A DNA stretch of 26,450 nucleotides, taken from contig UQKM01000024.1 in the NCBI GenBank assembly GCA_900541685.1, positions 1 to 26,450 on the forward strand, in the 5' to 3' direction. The position numbers and the translations under genes were made by a program. The notes under the pieces were generated by a model. The model did not search any database and had not been told where the DNA came from. It saw only the letters and a program-made list of their open reading frames with translations. Of this stretch, positions 13,743 through 23,029 are shown in pieces; within the stretch, counting starts at the first letter, position 1; each line of letters opens with the position of its first letter. The DNA comes from an uncultured Collinsella sp. GTDB taxonomy: Bacteria > Actinomycetota > Coriobacteriia > Coriobacteriales > Coriobacteriaceae.

Positions 13743-13936
13743 AAACCTGCCAAAAAGGGACAGGTCTAGTTTGGTCGGTTTTATCTGGAGCTTTGCTGCA
13801 TCCGCAGGTCAATCGCCTTGGTCATACACACCCAAAACAAAAGCCGCCGCGAAGGTATCCGCATCCTTCGCAGCGGCTTGCAACGTTTGCCCAGATAAAA
13901 CCTGCCAAAATAAACCTGTCCCTAAATGGCAGGTTT
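13743..13936. repeat. 194-bp element with 46-bp terminal inverted repeats
   Basis: Arms 13743-13788 and 13891-13936 are inverted repeats matching at about 39 of 46 positions, each containing a GGGACAGGT core and ending in the CCAGATAAAACC motif. A solo half occurs at 5983-6026. The right arm runs into the acetyltransferase gene and supplies its stop codon and last few codons. The interior holds the terminator at 13841-13879. No transposase is present, so this would be a non-autonomous element if mobile. Confidence 0.82.
13841..13879 (-). terminator. Rho-independent terminator of the GNAT gene
   Basis: On the minus strand a 15-bp stem (AAGCCGCTGCGAAGG with CCTTCGCGGCGGCTT, one G-U pair) is followed by TTGTTTTGGG. 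It lies about 45 bp after the acetyltransferase stop codon. The wobble on this strand supports its direction. Confidence 0.75.
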
Positions 13937-14512
13937 GGGGAGGTCGGGGAACCAGGTTGGCTTGGGTTGGTTGGGTATGCGCTCGGCTAGGACCAGCTCC
14001 ATCCAACACATGTCGTACCAGCGACCGAACTTTTGAGCGCAACGGTCGAAGGCACCCACCAGGCGATACCCCATATGGGCATGGAAATCCTGGCTGTTGT
14101 GCGTCAGGTACTCGTCGTCCTTATCGTGCGGCACGGCAATGAGCGCGCACATGTTGGTGATGCCCATCGCGACCAGGCATTGCTTGAGCGCATCGTGCAG
14201 CTTGCGGCCCAGCCCGCCGTGGCGCACGTCGCGCGCCAGGTAGATCGACGTCTCGACCGACCAGTCGTAGGCCTCGCGGCTGTTAAGCGGACTCACATAG
14301 GCATAGCCTACCGGACGCCCGTCCAGCTCCATCACCAGGTACGGATAGCGCTTGAGCGTGCGCTCGATGCGCCCGGCGAACTCCTCAACGCTCGGCACCT
14401 CGTATTCGCAGGTTATCGCCGTCTCGCGCACATACGGCTCGTAAATGGCAAGCAACGCCGGCGCATCATCGGGCGTCGCCAGGCGAATCGTCGGCTTGGA
14501 CATCTCGGTCAT
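13922..14512 (-). CDS. GNAT-family N-acetyltransferase, phosphinothricin-acetyltransferase-like
   Basis: A 196-residue acetyl-CoA-dependent acetyltransferase. The N-terminus IRLATPDDAPALLAIYEPYV and the ETAITCEYEVPS stretch resemble the phosphinothricin / methionine sulfoximine acetyltransferase group; the acetyl-CoA loop is RHGGLGRKL, followed by GYRLVGAFDRCAQKFGRWYDMCWME. The ATG at 14512 is chosen for the AGAAGGG site four bases upstream; a further in-frame ATG nine bases downstream is less well spaced. The last residues (PKPAI) and stop codon are encoded by the arm of a dispersed repeat, so the original C-terminus may have been altered. Substrate unknown. The gene is separated from the threonine aldolase by a strong terminator. 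Confidence 0.9.
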   Translation of the reverse strand: MTEMSKPTIRLATPDDAPALLAIYEPYVRETAITCEYEVPSVEEFAGRIERTLKRYPYLVMELDGRPVGYAYVSPLNSREAYDWSVETSIYLARDVRHGGLGRKLHDALKQCLVAMGITNMCALIAVPHDKDDEYLTHNSQDFHAHMGYRLVGAFDRCAQKFGRWYDMCWMELVLAERIPNQPKPTWFPDLPKPAI

Positions 14513-14538
14513 ACAACCCTTCTCCCTCAAAAACAAAG

Positions 14539-14570
14539 GCCGCCTTGCGCCAAACCCAGCGCAAGGCGGC
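14539..14570 (-). terminator. Rho-independent terminator of the threonine aldolase gene
   Basis: GCCGCCTTGCGC (14539-14550) pairs perfectly over 12 bp with 14559-14570; on the minus strand the stem is followed by TTTGTTTTT. It lies 20 bp after the stop codon of the aldolase gene and just before the acetyltransferase ribosome-binding site. Confidence 0.92.
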
Positions 14571-14589
14571 CCCTCGTCATTACATCAGG

Positions 14590-15615
14590 CTACAGGACAG
14601 CCGCCAACGCGTCGATGTCCTCCTGCGTCGTGGCCCAGCTGGTGCAAAAGCGCACCACCGTGTGGGTCTCGTCGTACTTTTCCCAATACTCGATCGAGGC
14701 ATGCTCGCGAATGCGGGCCATGTCCTCGTTGGGCAAAATCACAAACTGCTGGTTGGTGGGCGTCTCCAAGAAGAACTGGTAACCGCGCCCGTGCAACACA
14801 CGACGCAGCGCCTGCGCGGTCTCGATCGCCTGGCGACCGATCTCAAAATACAGGCCGTCGGTAAAGAGCGCCTCAAACTGCACACCCGTCAGGCGGCCTT
14901 TGGCGAGCAGTGCGCCATGCTGCTTAATACGCGGAATGGGATGCGCCGGAGCGTGCATGCCGCAAAACACCACGGCCTCGCCGCACAGAGCGCCGCACTT
15001 GGTGCCACCGATGTAGAACACGTCGCACAGCTGCGCCAGCTCGGGCAGGGTAATGTCGCACCCATCGGCCGCCAGCGCATAGGCCAAGCGCGCACCATCC
15101 ACAAACAGCGGAATCTGGCGCTTCTGGCACACCGCATGAATCGCCGCGAGCTCGGCCTTGGAGTACAGCGTGCCGTACTCGGTCGACATGCTCACATACA
15201 CGGCGCCCGGAAACACCGTGTGTTCGTAGCTCTCGTTTTCGTAGAACACCTGGATATAGTTCTCGAGATCCTCGGCATGCATCTTGCCCTCGTAGCCGGG
15301 GATGGTGAGCACCTTGTGGCCGCCAAACTCGATGGCACCCGCCTCGTGGCAGGCGACATGGCCGGTCTCGGCGGCAACAACGCCCTCGTAGGGCGCAAGC
15401 AGCATGTCAATCACCGTCGCGTTGGCCTGTGTGCCGCCCACCAGGAAAAATACATCGGCATCAGGAGCCTGGCAGGCCTCACGGATAAGCTGCTTGGCAC
15501 GCTCGGTGTGTGCATCGGTACCGTAGCCGGGCTGCGGCTCCATATTGGTGTCGACGAGCGCCTGCAGCACTGCCGGATGTGCGCCGTGGGAATAGTCATT
15601 GTTGAACGCGAGCAT
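14590..15615 (-). CDS. ltaE: Low-specificity L-threonine aldolase (PLP-dependent)
   Basis: A 341-residue cytosolic fold-type I PLP enzyme, predicted to split threonine or allo-threonine into glycine and acetaldehyde. Visible features are FNNDYSHGAHPAVLQAL at the N-terminus, GGTQANAT (60-67), ETGHVACHE with the ring-stacking His86, VDGARLAYAL with Asp173, and YIGGTKCGALCGE with the PLP-binding Lys206. Length matches the family. The ATG at 15615 is preceded by GAGAGGA. It follows the PAP2 gene by a 45-bp gap and probably shares its transcript. Confidence 0.92.
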   Translation of the reverse strand: MLAFNNDYSHGAHPAVLQALVDTNMEPQPGYGTDAHTERAKQLIREACQAPDADVFFLVGGTQANATVIDMLLAPYEGVVAAETGHVACHEAGAIEFGGHKVLTIPGYEGKMHAEDLENYIQVFYENESYEHTVFPGAVYVSMSTEYGTLYSKAELAAIHAVCQKRQIPLFVDGARLAYALAADGCDITLPELAQLCDVFYIGGTKCGALCGEAVVFCGMHAPAHPIPRIKQHGALLAKGRLTGVQFEALFTDGLYFEIGRQAIETAQALRRVLHGRGYQFFLETPTNQQFVILPNEDMARIREHASIEYWEKYDETHTVVRFCTSWATTQEDIDALAAVL

Positions 15616-15660
15616 GATAATCCTCTCTAGCCGGGCACGAGCCCGATGATTCAGATGGGG

Positions 15661-16524
15661 CTATTGTACGCCGCCCGGATAGGCAATGCGCGAGGCAAGG
15701 CACTCAAGCGCCAGCACCAGGGCAAAGCCGCAGCTCACGTCACTCAAAAAGTGCGCGCCGATCACGATGCGACCAAAGGCGACGAGCGCCGCGACCACAG
15801 CCGCCGCCCAAAAGATCACGCGGCGACGCGAAGGTTTTTCCTTAAAGGCTGCCGCGGGAAGCCCGGCGAGCATAAGGCCGATCGCCGCATGCGCGGTGTG
15901 CCCGCTCGCGAACGACTTGAACCCGTCCTTGATCACGCCGGCGGCGATATAGGTCCACTTGTCGGGATTGCCGATTACCCACCACGGCTGAAAATTGAGC
16001 CCCGGCGTGACCTCGATCACGCGCATGCGCGGGCGCGACCACAGCGGCTTGACGATCACGTTGAGGATAATGGCCTGAGCGACCCACACGGCAAGTACCA
16101 TCAACGCCCAGCGCGTGAGCTCGTCGGGCGCGGTGTCGCGCGTAAGGCGATAGGCAATAACGTTAACCGCAATGACCAGCACAAACGTCAGCACCAGCTG
16201 AAACGCGATGAGCTTGCCGCCGACGCGCAGCGATCCGATAATCTCGTAGCCGACCAGACCCACGTTGATCAAAACGCCCAGCGCAGCGAGCCATTTGCTC
16301 CCCCTGGAATCGGGGCGTGCCGAGCGCACGAGCATAACGCCTGCGATGCTCGCCGTCAGCTCGAACGGCAGCTCGCCGGCCGCCTCGACAAAGCGACCGT
16401 ACATGCTGCCGATGTTGAACAGCGCGCTCGAAATCTGATAGTCGAAGAAACTGCCCACGCCCAGACAAAGACACAGGACAACCGCGATAATGGCGACGTC
16501 TTTCTTATAGATGTATCCGAACAT
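15661..16524 (-). CDS. PAP2-family membrane phosphatase
   Basis: A 287-residue integral membrane protein with about six or seven hydrophobic segments and the three PAP2/acid-phosphatase motifs: KPLWSRPR (Lys159, Arg164, Pro165), SFASGHTAHA (Ser207-Gly208-His209) and RIVIGAHFLSD (Arg252, His258, Asp262). It probably dephosphorylates a lipid phosphate such as phosphatidic acid, phosphatidylglycerophosphate or undecaprenyl pyrophosphate; the sequence does not say which. The ATG at 16524 follows GAAAGGAAAGC. It lies 56 bp after mfd on the same strand. Confidence 0.9.
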   Translation of the reverse strand: MFGYIYKKDVAIIAVVLCLCLGVGSFFDYQISSALFNIGSMYGRFVEAAGELPFELTASIAGVMLVRSARPDSRGSKWLAALGVLINVGLVGYEIIGSLRVGGKLIAFQLVLTFVLVIAVNVIAYRLTRDTAPDELTRWALMVLAVWVAQAIILNVIVKPLWSRPRMRVIEVTPGLNFQPWWVIGNPDKWTYIAAGVIKDGFKSFASGHTAHAAIGLMLAGLPAAAFKEKPSRRRVIFWAAAVVAALVAFGRIVIGAHFLSDVSCGFALVLALECLASRIAYPGGVQ

Positions 16525-16557
16525 GCTTTCCTTTCGATGGAACCAGAGTGCCCAAAT

Positions 16558-16583
16558 GGGGCGTTTGCAGCGTCGACCCGTTA
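16558..16583. repeat. Remnant of the 3015-3112 element border at the mfd stop codon
   Basis: These 26 bp match 3104-3129 (GGGGCGTTTGCAGCGTCGA then one difference, then CCGTTA) in 25 of 26 positions. Here the final TTA is the stop codon of mfd. At the other site the same border abuts the 3' hairpin of a GntR gene. Both copies therefore sit just after minus-strand genes. Confidence 0.7.
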
Positions 16584-19500
16584 GTCGTCGTCGCTCGCAC
16601 CCAACTGCTGCAACAGCATGAGTGCCGCGGCCACGGGGCCGGTACCGTCGTTGGCGTCGAGACCGCGACCCAGGCCGCTGCCCGCGCCGGCGCCCGCCTT
16701 GTAGGGCACCGACAGTTTGCGGCTCTTGGGGAAGCTCACCGCGCCATAGCGGGTCTTTAGCTCAAAGGCCACCTTCTTGGGCACGTCGACGCCCAAAAAC
16801 GTGATGCGACCGCCGCTGAGCGTGACGCTCTCGAGCCCCAGGCGCTCGCCGCGAATGCGGATTCGTGCGCGATTGAACAGGTTGAGTCCTGCCAACGGCA
16901 GCTCGCCATGCGCGGCCTCGGTCTCTTCCTGCACCTCATCGATGCTCTCCAGGTCCTCGGCCGCTGCGAGCCTGCGGTACACGAGCACGCGCTGATCCAC
17001 CGCCGGCAGGTACTCCTCGGACAAGAAGTAGTCGGCCGGCAGGTTAATGCCCACGCTTGCCGCCTCCACGCCGGCATCGTCATCGCCGCGCGCCTCGGCT
17101 ACCGCCTGGCCCAGCATCTGCGTAAACAGGTCAAAGCCCACGCTCGACAGGTTGCCGTGCTGCTCGGCGCCCATAAGCGAGCCGGCACCACGGATCTCCA
17201 GGTCGCGCATGGCGATGCGCATGCCGCTGCCCAGGTCCTGGAACTCGGAAAGTGCGGTCAGGCGCGCTGTCGCCTCCTCGGTGAGTGGTAGCTCGCCCGG
17301 GAACATAAAGTACGCGTAGGCCTGCGTGGAAGAACGGCCCACACGGCCCTTGAGCTGGTAGAGCTGCGCCAGGCCCAGACGCTGCGAATCCTCGATGATC
17401 AGCGTGTTGGCGGTCGCGTTGTCGATGCCGCTCTCCACGATGGTCGTGGCGATGAGCACGTCGATCTTTTTGGTCGCAAACTCGATCATCACGTCCTCGA
17501 CCTCGCGCGGGCTCATCTTGCCGTGCGCCACGCCCACGCGCGCCTCGGGCGCGGCCTCGTGCACGCGCGCCACGGCGTCGTCGATGGTCTTGACGCGGTT
17601 GGACACGTAATACACCTGACCGCCGCGGCCCACCTCCAGGCGAATCGCCGCGCTCACCACATCGGGGTCGTACTCCCCCACGTGCACGATCACGGGACGA
17701 CGCCCAGTCGGCGGCGTCGTGATCAGGCTCATGTCGCGCACGCCGCTCGTGGCCATCTGCATGGTTCGCGGAATAGGCGTTGCCGAAAGCGTGAGCACGT
17801 CAATCTGCTCGCGCAGGTTCTTGAGCTGCTCCTTGTGCTGCACGCCAAAGCGCTGCTCCTCGTCGATGATCACCAGGCCCAGGTTCTTGGGGTTCACGTC
17901 GGCCGAAAGCAGACGATGCGTGCCGATGAGCACGTCGATCGTGCCCTCGGCAAACGCCTTGAGCGCGCGCTTTTGCTGCGCCGGGGTGCGGAAGCGGCTG
18001 AGCACTTCGACCTCGAGGCCAAACGGGGCAAAGCGCTCAAAGAACGTCTCGTAGTGCTGCTGGGCCAGAATGGTCGTGGGGCAGAGCACCATGACTTGGC
18101 GGCCGGAGTCCACGCACTTAAACGCCGCGCGCAGGGCAACCTCGGTCTTGCCAAAACCCACGTCGCCGCACAGCAGGCGGTCCATGGGCTTGGGCGCCTC
18201 CATATCGGCCTTAATGTCGGCGATGGCCTCCAGCTGGTCGCGCGTCTCGTCGTAAGGAAAGCTCTCCTCCATCTCGATCTGCTCGGGCGTGTCAGGCGGG
18301 CAGGCGATACCCGCGATTGATGAGCGGCGCGTATACAGGTCGACCAGGTCAAACGCCAGCTTTTTGGCGTTCTTGCGCGCCTTGTTGGTGGCGCGCGTCC
18401 AGTCGGCCGTGTTGAGCCTGGTCAGGCGCGGTTTGTCGCCGTCGGGGCCAACATAGCGCGTGATGCGGTCGACCTGCTCGAGCGGCACGTAGAGCTTGTC
18501 GCCGTCGGCATATTCCAGCAAAAAGTAGTCGCGCTCTTTGCCGCCCACTTCCTGACGCGCAATCTCGCTAAAGAGTGCGATGCCGTGAGTGGCGTGCACC
18601 ACGTAGTCGCCCGGCTTAAACGGGAAGGTGATCTGCGTAATGTCCACCTTGCGGCGGCTGCGCGCGCGGTTGGCATCCATACGGGCGTTGAGGTCGGCGA
18701 TCGAGAACACGGCCAGGTTGGCATCGGGCACCACCACGCCCTGCGGCAGGGCGGCATCGACAAAGGTCACGCGCCCGCGCGAGATGGTGGGCACGGCGGC
18801 ACCGGCGGCAGCCTGGGCCGCGCCCGCCTCGAGCGAGCGGGCGTTGAGTGCGTCGGCCTTACGCTCGCGAATGGAAGCGTGGGCCTCCTGGCGTGCGGCA
18901 CGGTCGGCGGAATCCGCCGCTGCCACGCGCACGCGGTCGCCGATAGCGCCGGCATTTTCGGGCGCCGCGGTCAGCGATTCCTCAAAGGTAATGCCCTCGT
19001 CGCCAAAGGTGAGCTCCATCGACTCACGCGCGCCGCGGTCGGGAATGGCAAACACGCAGGCATAGCGCTTGCCCACGACCTCCTGGATGCGCGTCATAAA
19101 ACGGTTGTCCGAGCCTGCGATGGCAGGCTGCTCAATCTTGAGCTCGGCCGTCACCGCGCCGCCGGCACGAATGAGGCTTACGTAGTTCAGGCGCTGCTGG
19201 GCACCAAAATCGAGCTGTTGAGCGCGCACGTACAGACCGTCCAGGCGGTCAATCCCCGCCTCGCCGGCACGGGCCTCGATATCCTCGTAGGCACGCAGGC
19301 AGTCGTCGAACAGCGAGCGCGGCTCGGACAGAACCACGAGTGCCTTGCCGCTCACGTGCGCCAACGGGCTTACGGTCTGGCCGTACATCACCGGCAAAAA
19401 GCGGTCGAGCTCGGGCGTGACGATACGCGCATCCACCATCTCGAGCAGCGCCGCCAGTTTGCTGTCGTCCTGACTGGCGCGATAGAGCGCCACGTGCATG

Positions 19501-20213
19501 TTGTGGACGGCATCGTCGGTAAGCGCCAGCTCACGGCAGGGGAAGATCTCGATGCTGTCCTCGTTGCCGATGGTTTGGCCCGTGGAGCTCACCATGCGGC
19601 GGATGCGGTCGATCTCGTCGCCAAAAAACTCAATGCGCACGGGCGCCTTTTCCTGTGCGGGAAACACCTCGACGGTGTCGCCGTGCACGCGGAACAGACC
19701 GGGCGCGTCGGCGGCGCCGGCATTGGTGTAGCCCATGCCCACCAGGCGCTGCGGCACCTCGTCGAAGGGAATCTCCTCGCCCACCGCAAAGGTGGTGGAC
19801 TCCCAATAGCGGCTCTCGACCGGCGGCACGCAACGCAGTAGCGCGCGGGCCGAGGCGACCATGATGCAGTTATCGCCGCGCACGATGCGCCCTAAAGCCT
19901 CGCAGCGTTGGGCCACCTCGGCGTCGTCGGGCGCCTGCTCACGCCATGGATAGTCTTTGCGCTCGGGAAAGCGGCACACATGCGCCAGACCCACATAGGC
20001 GGCCAGGCTGCGCGCGGCGCGATCGGCCGCGTCCTCGCCGCTCACGATGTAGACCGTGGGACGCGGACGGCGCGCAAACTGAGCTGCCGCCATGAGCGTG
20101 CGGCCCGACTGCGACACGGCCAGCGTCACGTCCTCGCCGGCATCGAGTCCGGCCTCGACGGTCTGCAGCGCCTCGGCAGTGTAGAGCTGCGCGGCTATAC
20201 GGTGAATGAGCAT
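16581..20213 (-). CDS. mfd: Transcription-repair coupling factor Mfd
   Basis: A 1210-residue ATP-dependent translocase that removes RNA polymerase stalled at lesions and recruits the UvrABC repair machinery. The UvrB-like N-terminal region is followed by an Ala-rich insert (about 425-480), the RNA-polymerase-interacting domain (about 530-600, with FKPGDYVVHATHGIALF), Walker A GDVGFGKTE (about 683-691), the DEEQ box in LVIIDEEQRFGV (about 785) and the later helicase motifs (HGKMSPREVEDVM, QLKGRVGRS). A D7-like C-terminal domain ends the protein. The ATG at 20213 is chosen for GGAGGAACAGC directly upstream. Length is somewhat greater than E. coli Mfd (about 1150), mostly from the Ala-rich insert. 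Confidence 0.97.
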   Translation of the reverse strand: MLIHRIAAQLYTAEALQTVEAGLDAGEDVTLAVSQSGRTLMAAAQFARRPRPTVYIVSGEDAADRAARSLAAYVGLAHVCRFPERKDYPWREQAPDDAEVAQRCEALGRIVRGDNCIMVASARALLRCVPPVESRYWESTTFAVGEEIPFDEVPQRLVGMGYTNAGAADAPGLFRVHGDTVEVFPAQEKAPVRIEFFGDEIDRIRRMVSSTGQTIGNEDSIEIFPCRELALTDDAVHNMHVALYRASQDDSKLAALLEMVDARIVTPELDRFLPVMYGQTVSPLAHVSGKALVVLSEPRSLFDDCLRAYEDIEARAGEAGIDRLDGLYVRAQQLDFGAQQRLNYVSLIRAGGAVTAELKIEQPAIAGSDNRFMTRIQEVVGKRYACVFAIPDRGARESMELTFGDEGITFEESLTAAPENAGAIGDRVRVAAADSADRAARQEAHASIRERKADALNARSLEAGAAQAAAGAAVPTISRGRVTFVDAALPQGVVVPDANLAVFSIADLNARMDANRARSRRKVDITQITFPFKPGDYVVHATHGIALFSEIARQEVGGKERDYFLLEYADGDKLYVPLEQVDRITRYVGPDGDKPRLTRLNTADWTRATNKARKNAKKLAFDLVDLYTRRSSIAGIACPPDTPEQIEMEESFPYDETRDQLEAIADIKADMEAPKPMDRLLCGDVGFGKTEVALRAAFKCVDSGRQVMVLCPTTILAQQHYETFFERFAPFGLEVEVLSRFRTPAQQKRALKAFAEGTIDVLIGTHRLLSADVNPKNLGLVIIDEEQRFGVQHKEQLKNLREQIDVLTLSATPIPRTMQMATSGVRDMSLITTPPTGRRPVIVHVGEYDPDVVSAAIRLEVGRGGQVYYVSNRVKTIDDAVARVHEAAPEARVGVAHGKMSPREVEDVMIEFATKKIDVLIATTIVESGIDNATANTLIIEDSQRLGLAQLYQLKGRVGRSSTQAYAYFMFPGELPLTEEATARLTALSEFQDLGSGMRIAMRDLEIRGAGSLMGAEQHGNLSSVGFDLFTQMLGQAVAEARGDDDAGVEAASVGINLPADYFLSEEYLPAVDQRVLVYRRLAAAEDLESIDEVQEETEAAHGELPLAGLNLFNRARIRIRGERLGLESVTLSGGRITFLGVDVPKKVAFELKTRYGAVSFPKSRKLSVPYKAGAGAGSGLGRGLDANDGTGPVAAALMLLQQLGASDDD

Positions 20214-20242
20214 GCTGTTCCTCCGGCATCGCAACGCCAAAA

Positions 20243-20269
20243 GCCCGCCGGGGCAAGCTCGGCGGGTCG
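20243..20269 (-). terminator. Terminator between nth and mfd
   Basis: On the minus strand ACCCGCC and GGCGGGC(T) form a stem around an 11-nt G/C-rich loop, followed by TTTTGG. It lies about 100 bp after the nth stop codon and just upstream of the mfd ribosome-binding site. Confidence 0.65.
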
Positions 20270-20370
20270 TACGTCAAATACATTGTCTGTCATGGTAGCG
20301 CATGGAGAGGACTCCGGCTCAAGGGCAAACCCAGCCCCGCAAAAAACGCCAGACGAAGATGCGTTCCGCC

Positions 20371-21036
20371 CTACCCCGCTACGCGCACGCTGGGGCACAA
20401 ATCTGCCAGCGGACACTCGTCACACTTGGGTTTGCGGGCGTCGCAGATCTCGCGACCGAAGGTGATCCACTGGTGGTTGACCGACTCCCAATACTCGCGC
20501 GGCAAAATCTTGAGCAGATCCTGCTCGGTCTTGAGCGGCTCCTTGGCATGCGTCTTGGGGCTCAGCATCAGGCGGTGCGCAATGCGGTTGACGTGCGTGT
20601 CCACCGCAATGCCCTCCACGATGCCATACCCCACGTTGAGCACGATGTTCGCCGTCTTGCGTCCCACGCCCGGCAGCTTCACGAGTTCCTTCATGTCGGC
20701 CGGCACCTCGCCGCCATAGTCGGCGACGATCATCTGCGCGGCCTCGACGGCATGCTTGGCTTTGCTCTTGTAGAAGCCGAGTGACCTGATGGTGTCCGCC
20801 ACGTCAGCCACGCTCGCCCCGGCCATGGCCTCGGGCGTGGGCCACTGGGCAAACAGCCGCGGCGTCACCTTGTTGACCTGCGCATCGGTCGTTTGCGCCG
20901 AAAGCAGCACCGCGATCAGCAGGCGGAAGGGATTCTCGTGGTCCAAAAAGCACTCGACCGGGCCATAGCGACGGTTGAGGCGCTCACACACCTCGATGGC
21001 GCGCTCGCGCTTGGCGGCATTGGTCTCGCGTGGCAT
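20371..21036 (-). CDS. nth: Endonuclease III (DNA glycosylase/AP lyase)
   Basis: A 221-residue base-excision repair enzyme for oxidised pyrimidines. The helix-hairpin-helix LPGVGRKTA (121-129) contains catalytic Lys127; the essential Asp146 lies in VDTHVNRIAHRL. A [4Fe-4S] cluster motif C-x6-C-x2-C-x5-C is formed by Cys198, 205, 208 and 214. The ATG at 21036 is chosen because GAGGAG lies five bases upstream; an earlier in-frame start lacks a site. It lies 63 bp downstream of the ABC exporter gene and upstream of mfd, so two repair genes are adjacent. Confidence 0.97.
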   Translation of the reverse strand: MPRETNAAKRERAIEVCERLNRRYGPVECFLDHENPFRLLIAVLLSAQTTDAQVNKVTPRLFAQWPTPEAMAGASVADVADTIRSLGFYKSKAKHAVEAAQMIVADYGGEVPADMKELVKLPGVGRKTANIVLNVGYGIVEGIAVDTHVNRIAHRLMLSPKTHAKEPLKTEQDLLKILPREYWESVNHQWITFGREICDARKPKCDECPLADLCPSVRVAG

Positions 21037-21099
21037 AACGACTCCTCGGCTCAACGGCACAATAAACTGATAGGCACAATTGTCCCACGTCCGAGACGC

Positions 21100-22902
21100 T
21101 TACGCCTCCAAGAATGCGCCGGTCTGACGACTCCACAGGCTCGCGTACTCGCCGCCCGCCTCGACGAGCTGCACATGCGTGCCGTCCTCGACGATCTCGC
21201 CATCCGCCAGCACCACAATGCGATCGAGCGCCGCCACGGTGGACAGGCGGTGCGCCACCACAATGGAGGTACGTCCACGCATCAGGTTTTCGAGCGCCTC
21301 CTGCACCAGCGCCTCGGACTCGCTGTCGAGGGCAGAGGTCGCCTCATCGAGCACCAGAATCGGCGCGTCGGTTAGGATGGCGCGGGCGATAGCCACACGC
21401 TGACGCTGGCCGCCCGAGAGCTTAACGCCACGCTCGCCCACCATGGTGTCAAAGCCACGGGGCAAGCGGTCGATAAACTCCAGGGCATTGGCCAGGCGCG
21501 CCGCCTCACGAATCTGCTCATCAGTGGCGTTGGGACGACCGTAGGCAATGTTTTCGCGAATGGAGCGGTGAAACAGCAGCGCCTCCTGCGGCACGTAGGC
21601 AACCTGGCGGCGAAGGCTCTGCTGCGTACAGCGCGAGACGTTCTGGCCGTCCACGAGCACGCGGCCGCCCTGCACATCGTCCAGGCGCAGCAACAGCTTG
21701 GTAAGCGTCGACTTGCCCGAGCCCGATTTACCCACCAGGCCCACGCGCTGGCCCGCCGCCACATGAAGCGTCAGGTCGTCGAACACGTTCTCGCCCGCCG
21801 CGGCGTCACGATATGCAAAGCTCAGGTGCTCAAAATCAATCGCACCTTCGGTCACTTTAAGCTCGGGAGCGTTCTCGTCGTCTGCCACCAGACGCGGCTC
21901 GTCCAGCACGCGCGTCATCTCGGCCGCATCGCCCAAAGCGCGGTTGATGCGCTGCATCATGGAACTCACGTAGTTCAGACGCATGGTGAGGTTATAGGTG
22001 TAGGTAAAGATCATGACGAGCGAGCCGGCCGAGATGCCAAACCACGCGTTGCCGCCCGCCACAAACACACTCACCACGGCCATGGTGATGACGATAAGGC
22101 CCGAGGTCGTAAAGTTGCGCTGCATCATGGCGTGCATCGAGACCGTCTCGGCGTCGCGCGCGGCACGATCGGCGGCGTCGAACAGATCGCGTTCAAAGTC
22201 CTCGCGCCCGCAGGTCTTGACGGCCAGGATGTTCGTGACCGCGTCGGACAGCACGCCCGAGAGCTTGTTTTGCGCGGCGGACGTCGCGGCCGAAAGCGGC
22301 ATGATGCGCTTGTACATAAGCCAGACAAACGCAATGTAGACGACCATGATGCACACCAGGATCACGGTAAACGTCGGCACCACCGGGGCGAGTGCGGCCA
22401 CGGTGCAGATGACCGAGGTGATGGTGGGGATGAGCGAATACACCGTCACGTCGACCAGACCCGTGTAGCCGCTCATAAAACGGCTTGTCTGGCTCACAAG
22501 CGATCCGCCAAAGCGGCTGGCATGGAATGTCATGGATTGGTTGGAGAGCGTGTCGAAGCATAGACGCGCCAGGTGATAGTTGCCCGCAATCTCGAGCTTG
22601 TAGACGGTGTAGTCCTGCAGCTTGGAGAGGATCTGACCCACCAGGTTAACGAGTACGAGCGCCAGGATATAGGGGCCAAAGACCTCAAACACCTGGTCAC
22701 CCGCCACGGGGCCGGCCTGAACGCGGTCAACGATAAGGGCCATCACGTAGGTGTTGGCAAACGTGAGCAAAAAGATGTAGCCCGCCGACGAGAACACCGA
22801 GAGAAAGACAATCAGCGGCTGTGTGCGCGTGACGTCCCAAAAACGCTGAAGCGTGCGGCGAACGGTGGAGCGTTTGAGCGGGCTGGTGCTTCTCTGAGAC
22901 AT
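21100..22902 (-). CDS. ABC exporter, fused permease and ATPase
   Basis: A 600-residue half-transporter that would work as a dimer. The N-terminal membrane domain (about 25-320) has six hydrophobic segments; the ATPase domain (about 355-595) has Walker A GKSGSGKST, a Q-loop (YVPQEALLF), the signature LSGGQRQRVAIARAIL, Walker B ILVLDEATSALD and the H-loop VVAHRLST. This is the MsbA/MDR-type exporter layout; the substrate (lipid, peptide or drug) cannot be assigned. The ATG at 22902 is chosen for AAAGGA four to five bases upstream. It stands alone rather than paired with a second half-transporter in this window. Confidence 0.95.
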   Translation of the reverse strand: MSQRSTSPLKRSTVRRTLQRFWDVTRTQPLIVFLSVFSSAGYIFLLTFANTYVMALIVDRVQAGPVAGDQVFEVFGPYILALVLVNLVGQILSKLQDYTVYKLEIAGNYHLARLCFDTLSNQSMTFHASRFGGSLVSQTSRFMSGYTGLVDVTVYSLIPTITSVICTVAALAPVVPTFTVILVCIMVVYIAFVWLMYKRIMPLSAATSAAQNKLSGVLSDAVTNILAVKTCGREDFERDLFDAADRAARDAETVSMHAMMQRNFTTSGLIVITMAVVSVFVAGGNAWFGISAGSLVMIFTYTYNLTMRLNYVSSMMQRINRALGDAAEMTRVLDEPRLVADDENAPELKVTEGAIDFEHLSFAYRDAAAGENVFDDLTLHVAAGQRVGLVGKSGSGKSTLTKLLLRLDDVQGGRVLVDGQNVSRCTQQSLRRQVAYVPQEALLFHRSIRENIAYGRPNATDEQIREAARLANALEFIDRLPRGFDTMVGERGVKLSGGQRQRVAIARAILTDAPILVLDEATSALDSESEALVQEALENLMRGRTSIVVAHRLSTVAALDRIVVLADGEIVEDGTHVQLVEAGGEYASLWSRQTGAFLEA

Positions 22903-22978
22903 GGGCTTCCTTTCGCGTCTGATAGGGCGAAACGCCATTGTTGCACATTGGAGCACGCTTCAGACAAGTGCGATACGA

Positions 22979-23018
22979 AAACCGGTGGGGCGCCCGCGTT
23001 TGCGCCGGTGCCCCACCG
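22979..23018 (-). terminator. Rho-independent terminator after rmuC
   Basis: CGGTGGGGC (22983-22991) pairs with GCCCCACCG (23010-23018), with further partial pairing inside; on the minus strand the stem is followed by TTTTCG. It lies just after the rmuC stop codon and before the ABC gene. Confidence 0.8.
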
Positions 23019-23029
23019 TCTTGTTGCAA

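Noticed and set aside
18585..19841. Plus-strand open frame of 418 codons opposite mfd
   Set aside because: Antisense to a fully supported Mfd gene with all motifs; the His/Arg/Ala-rich translation has no recognisable fold.
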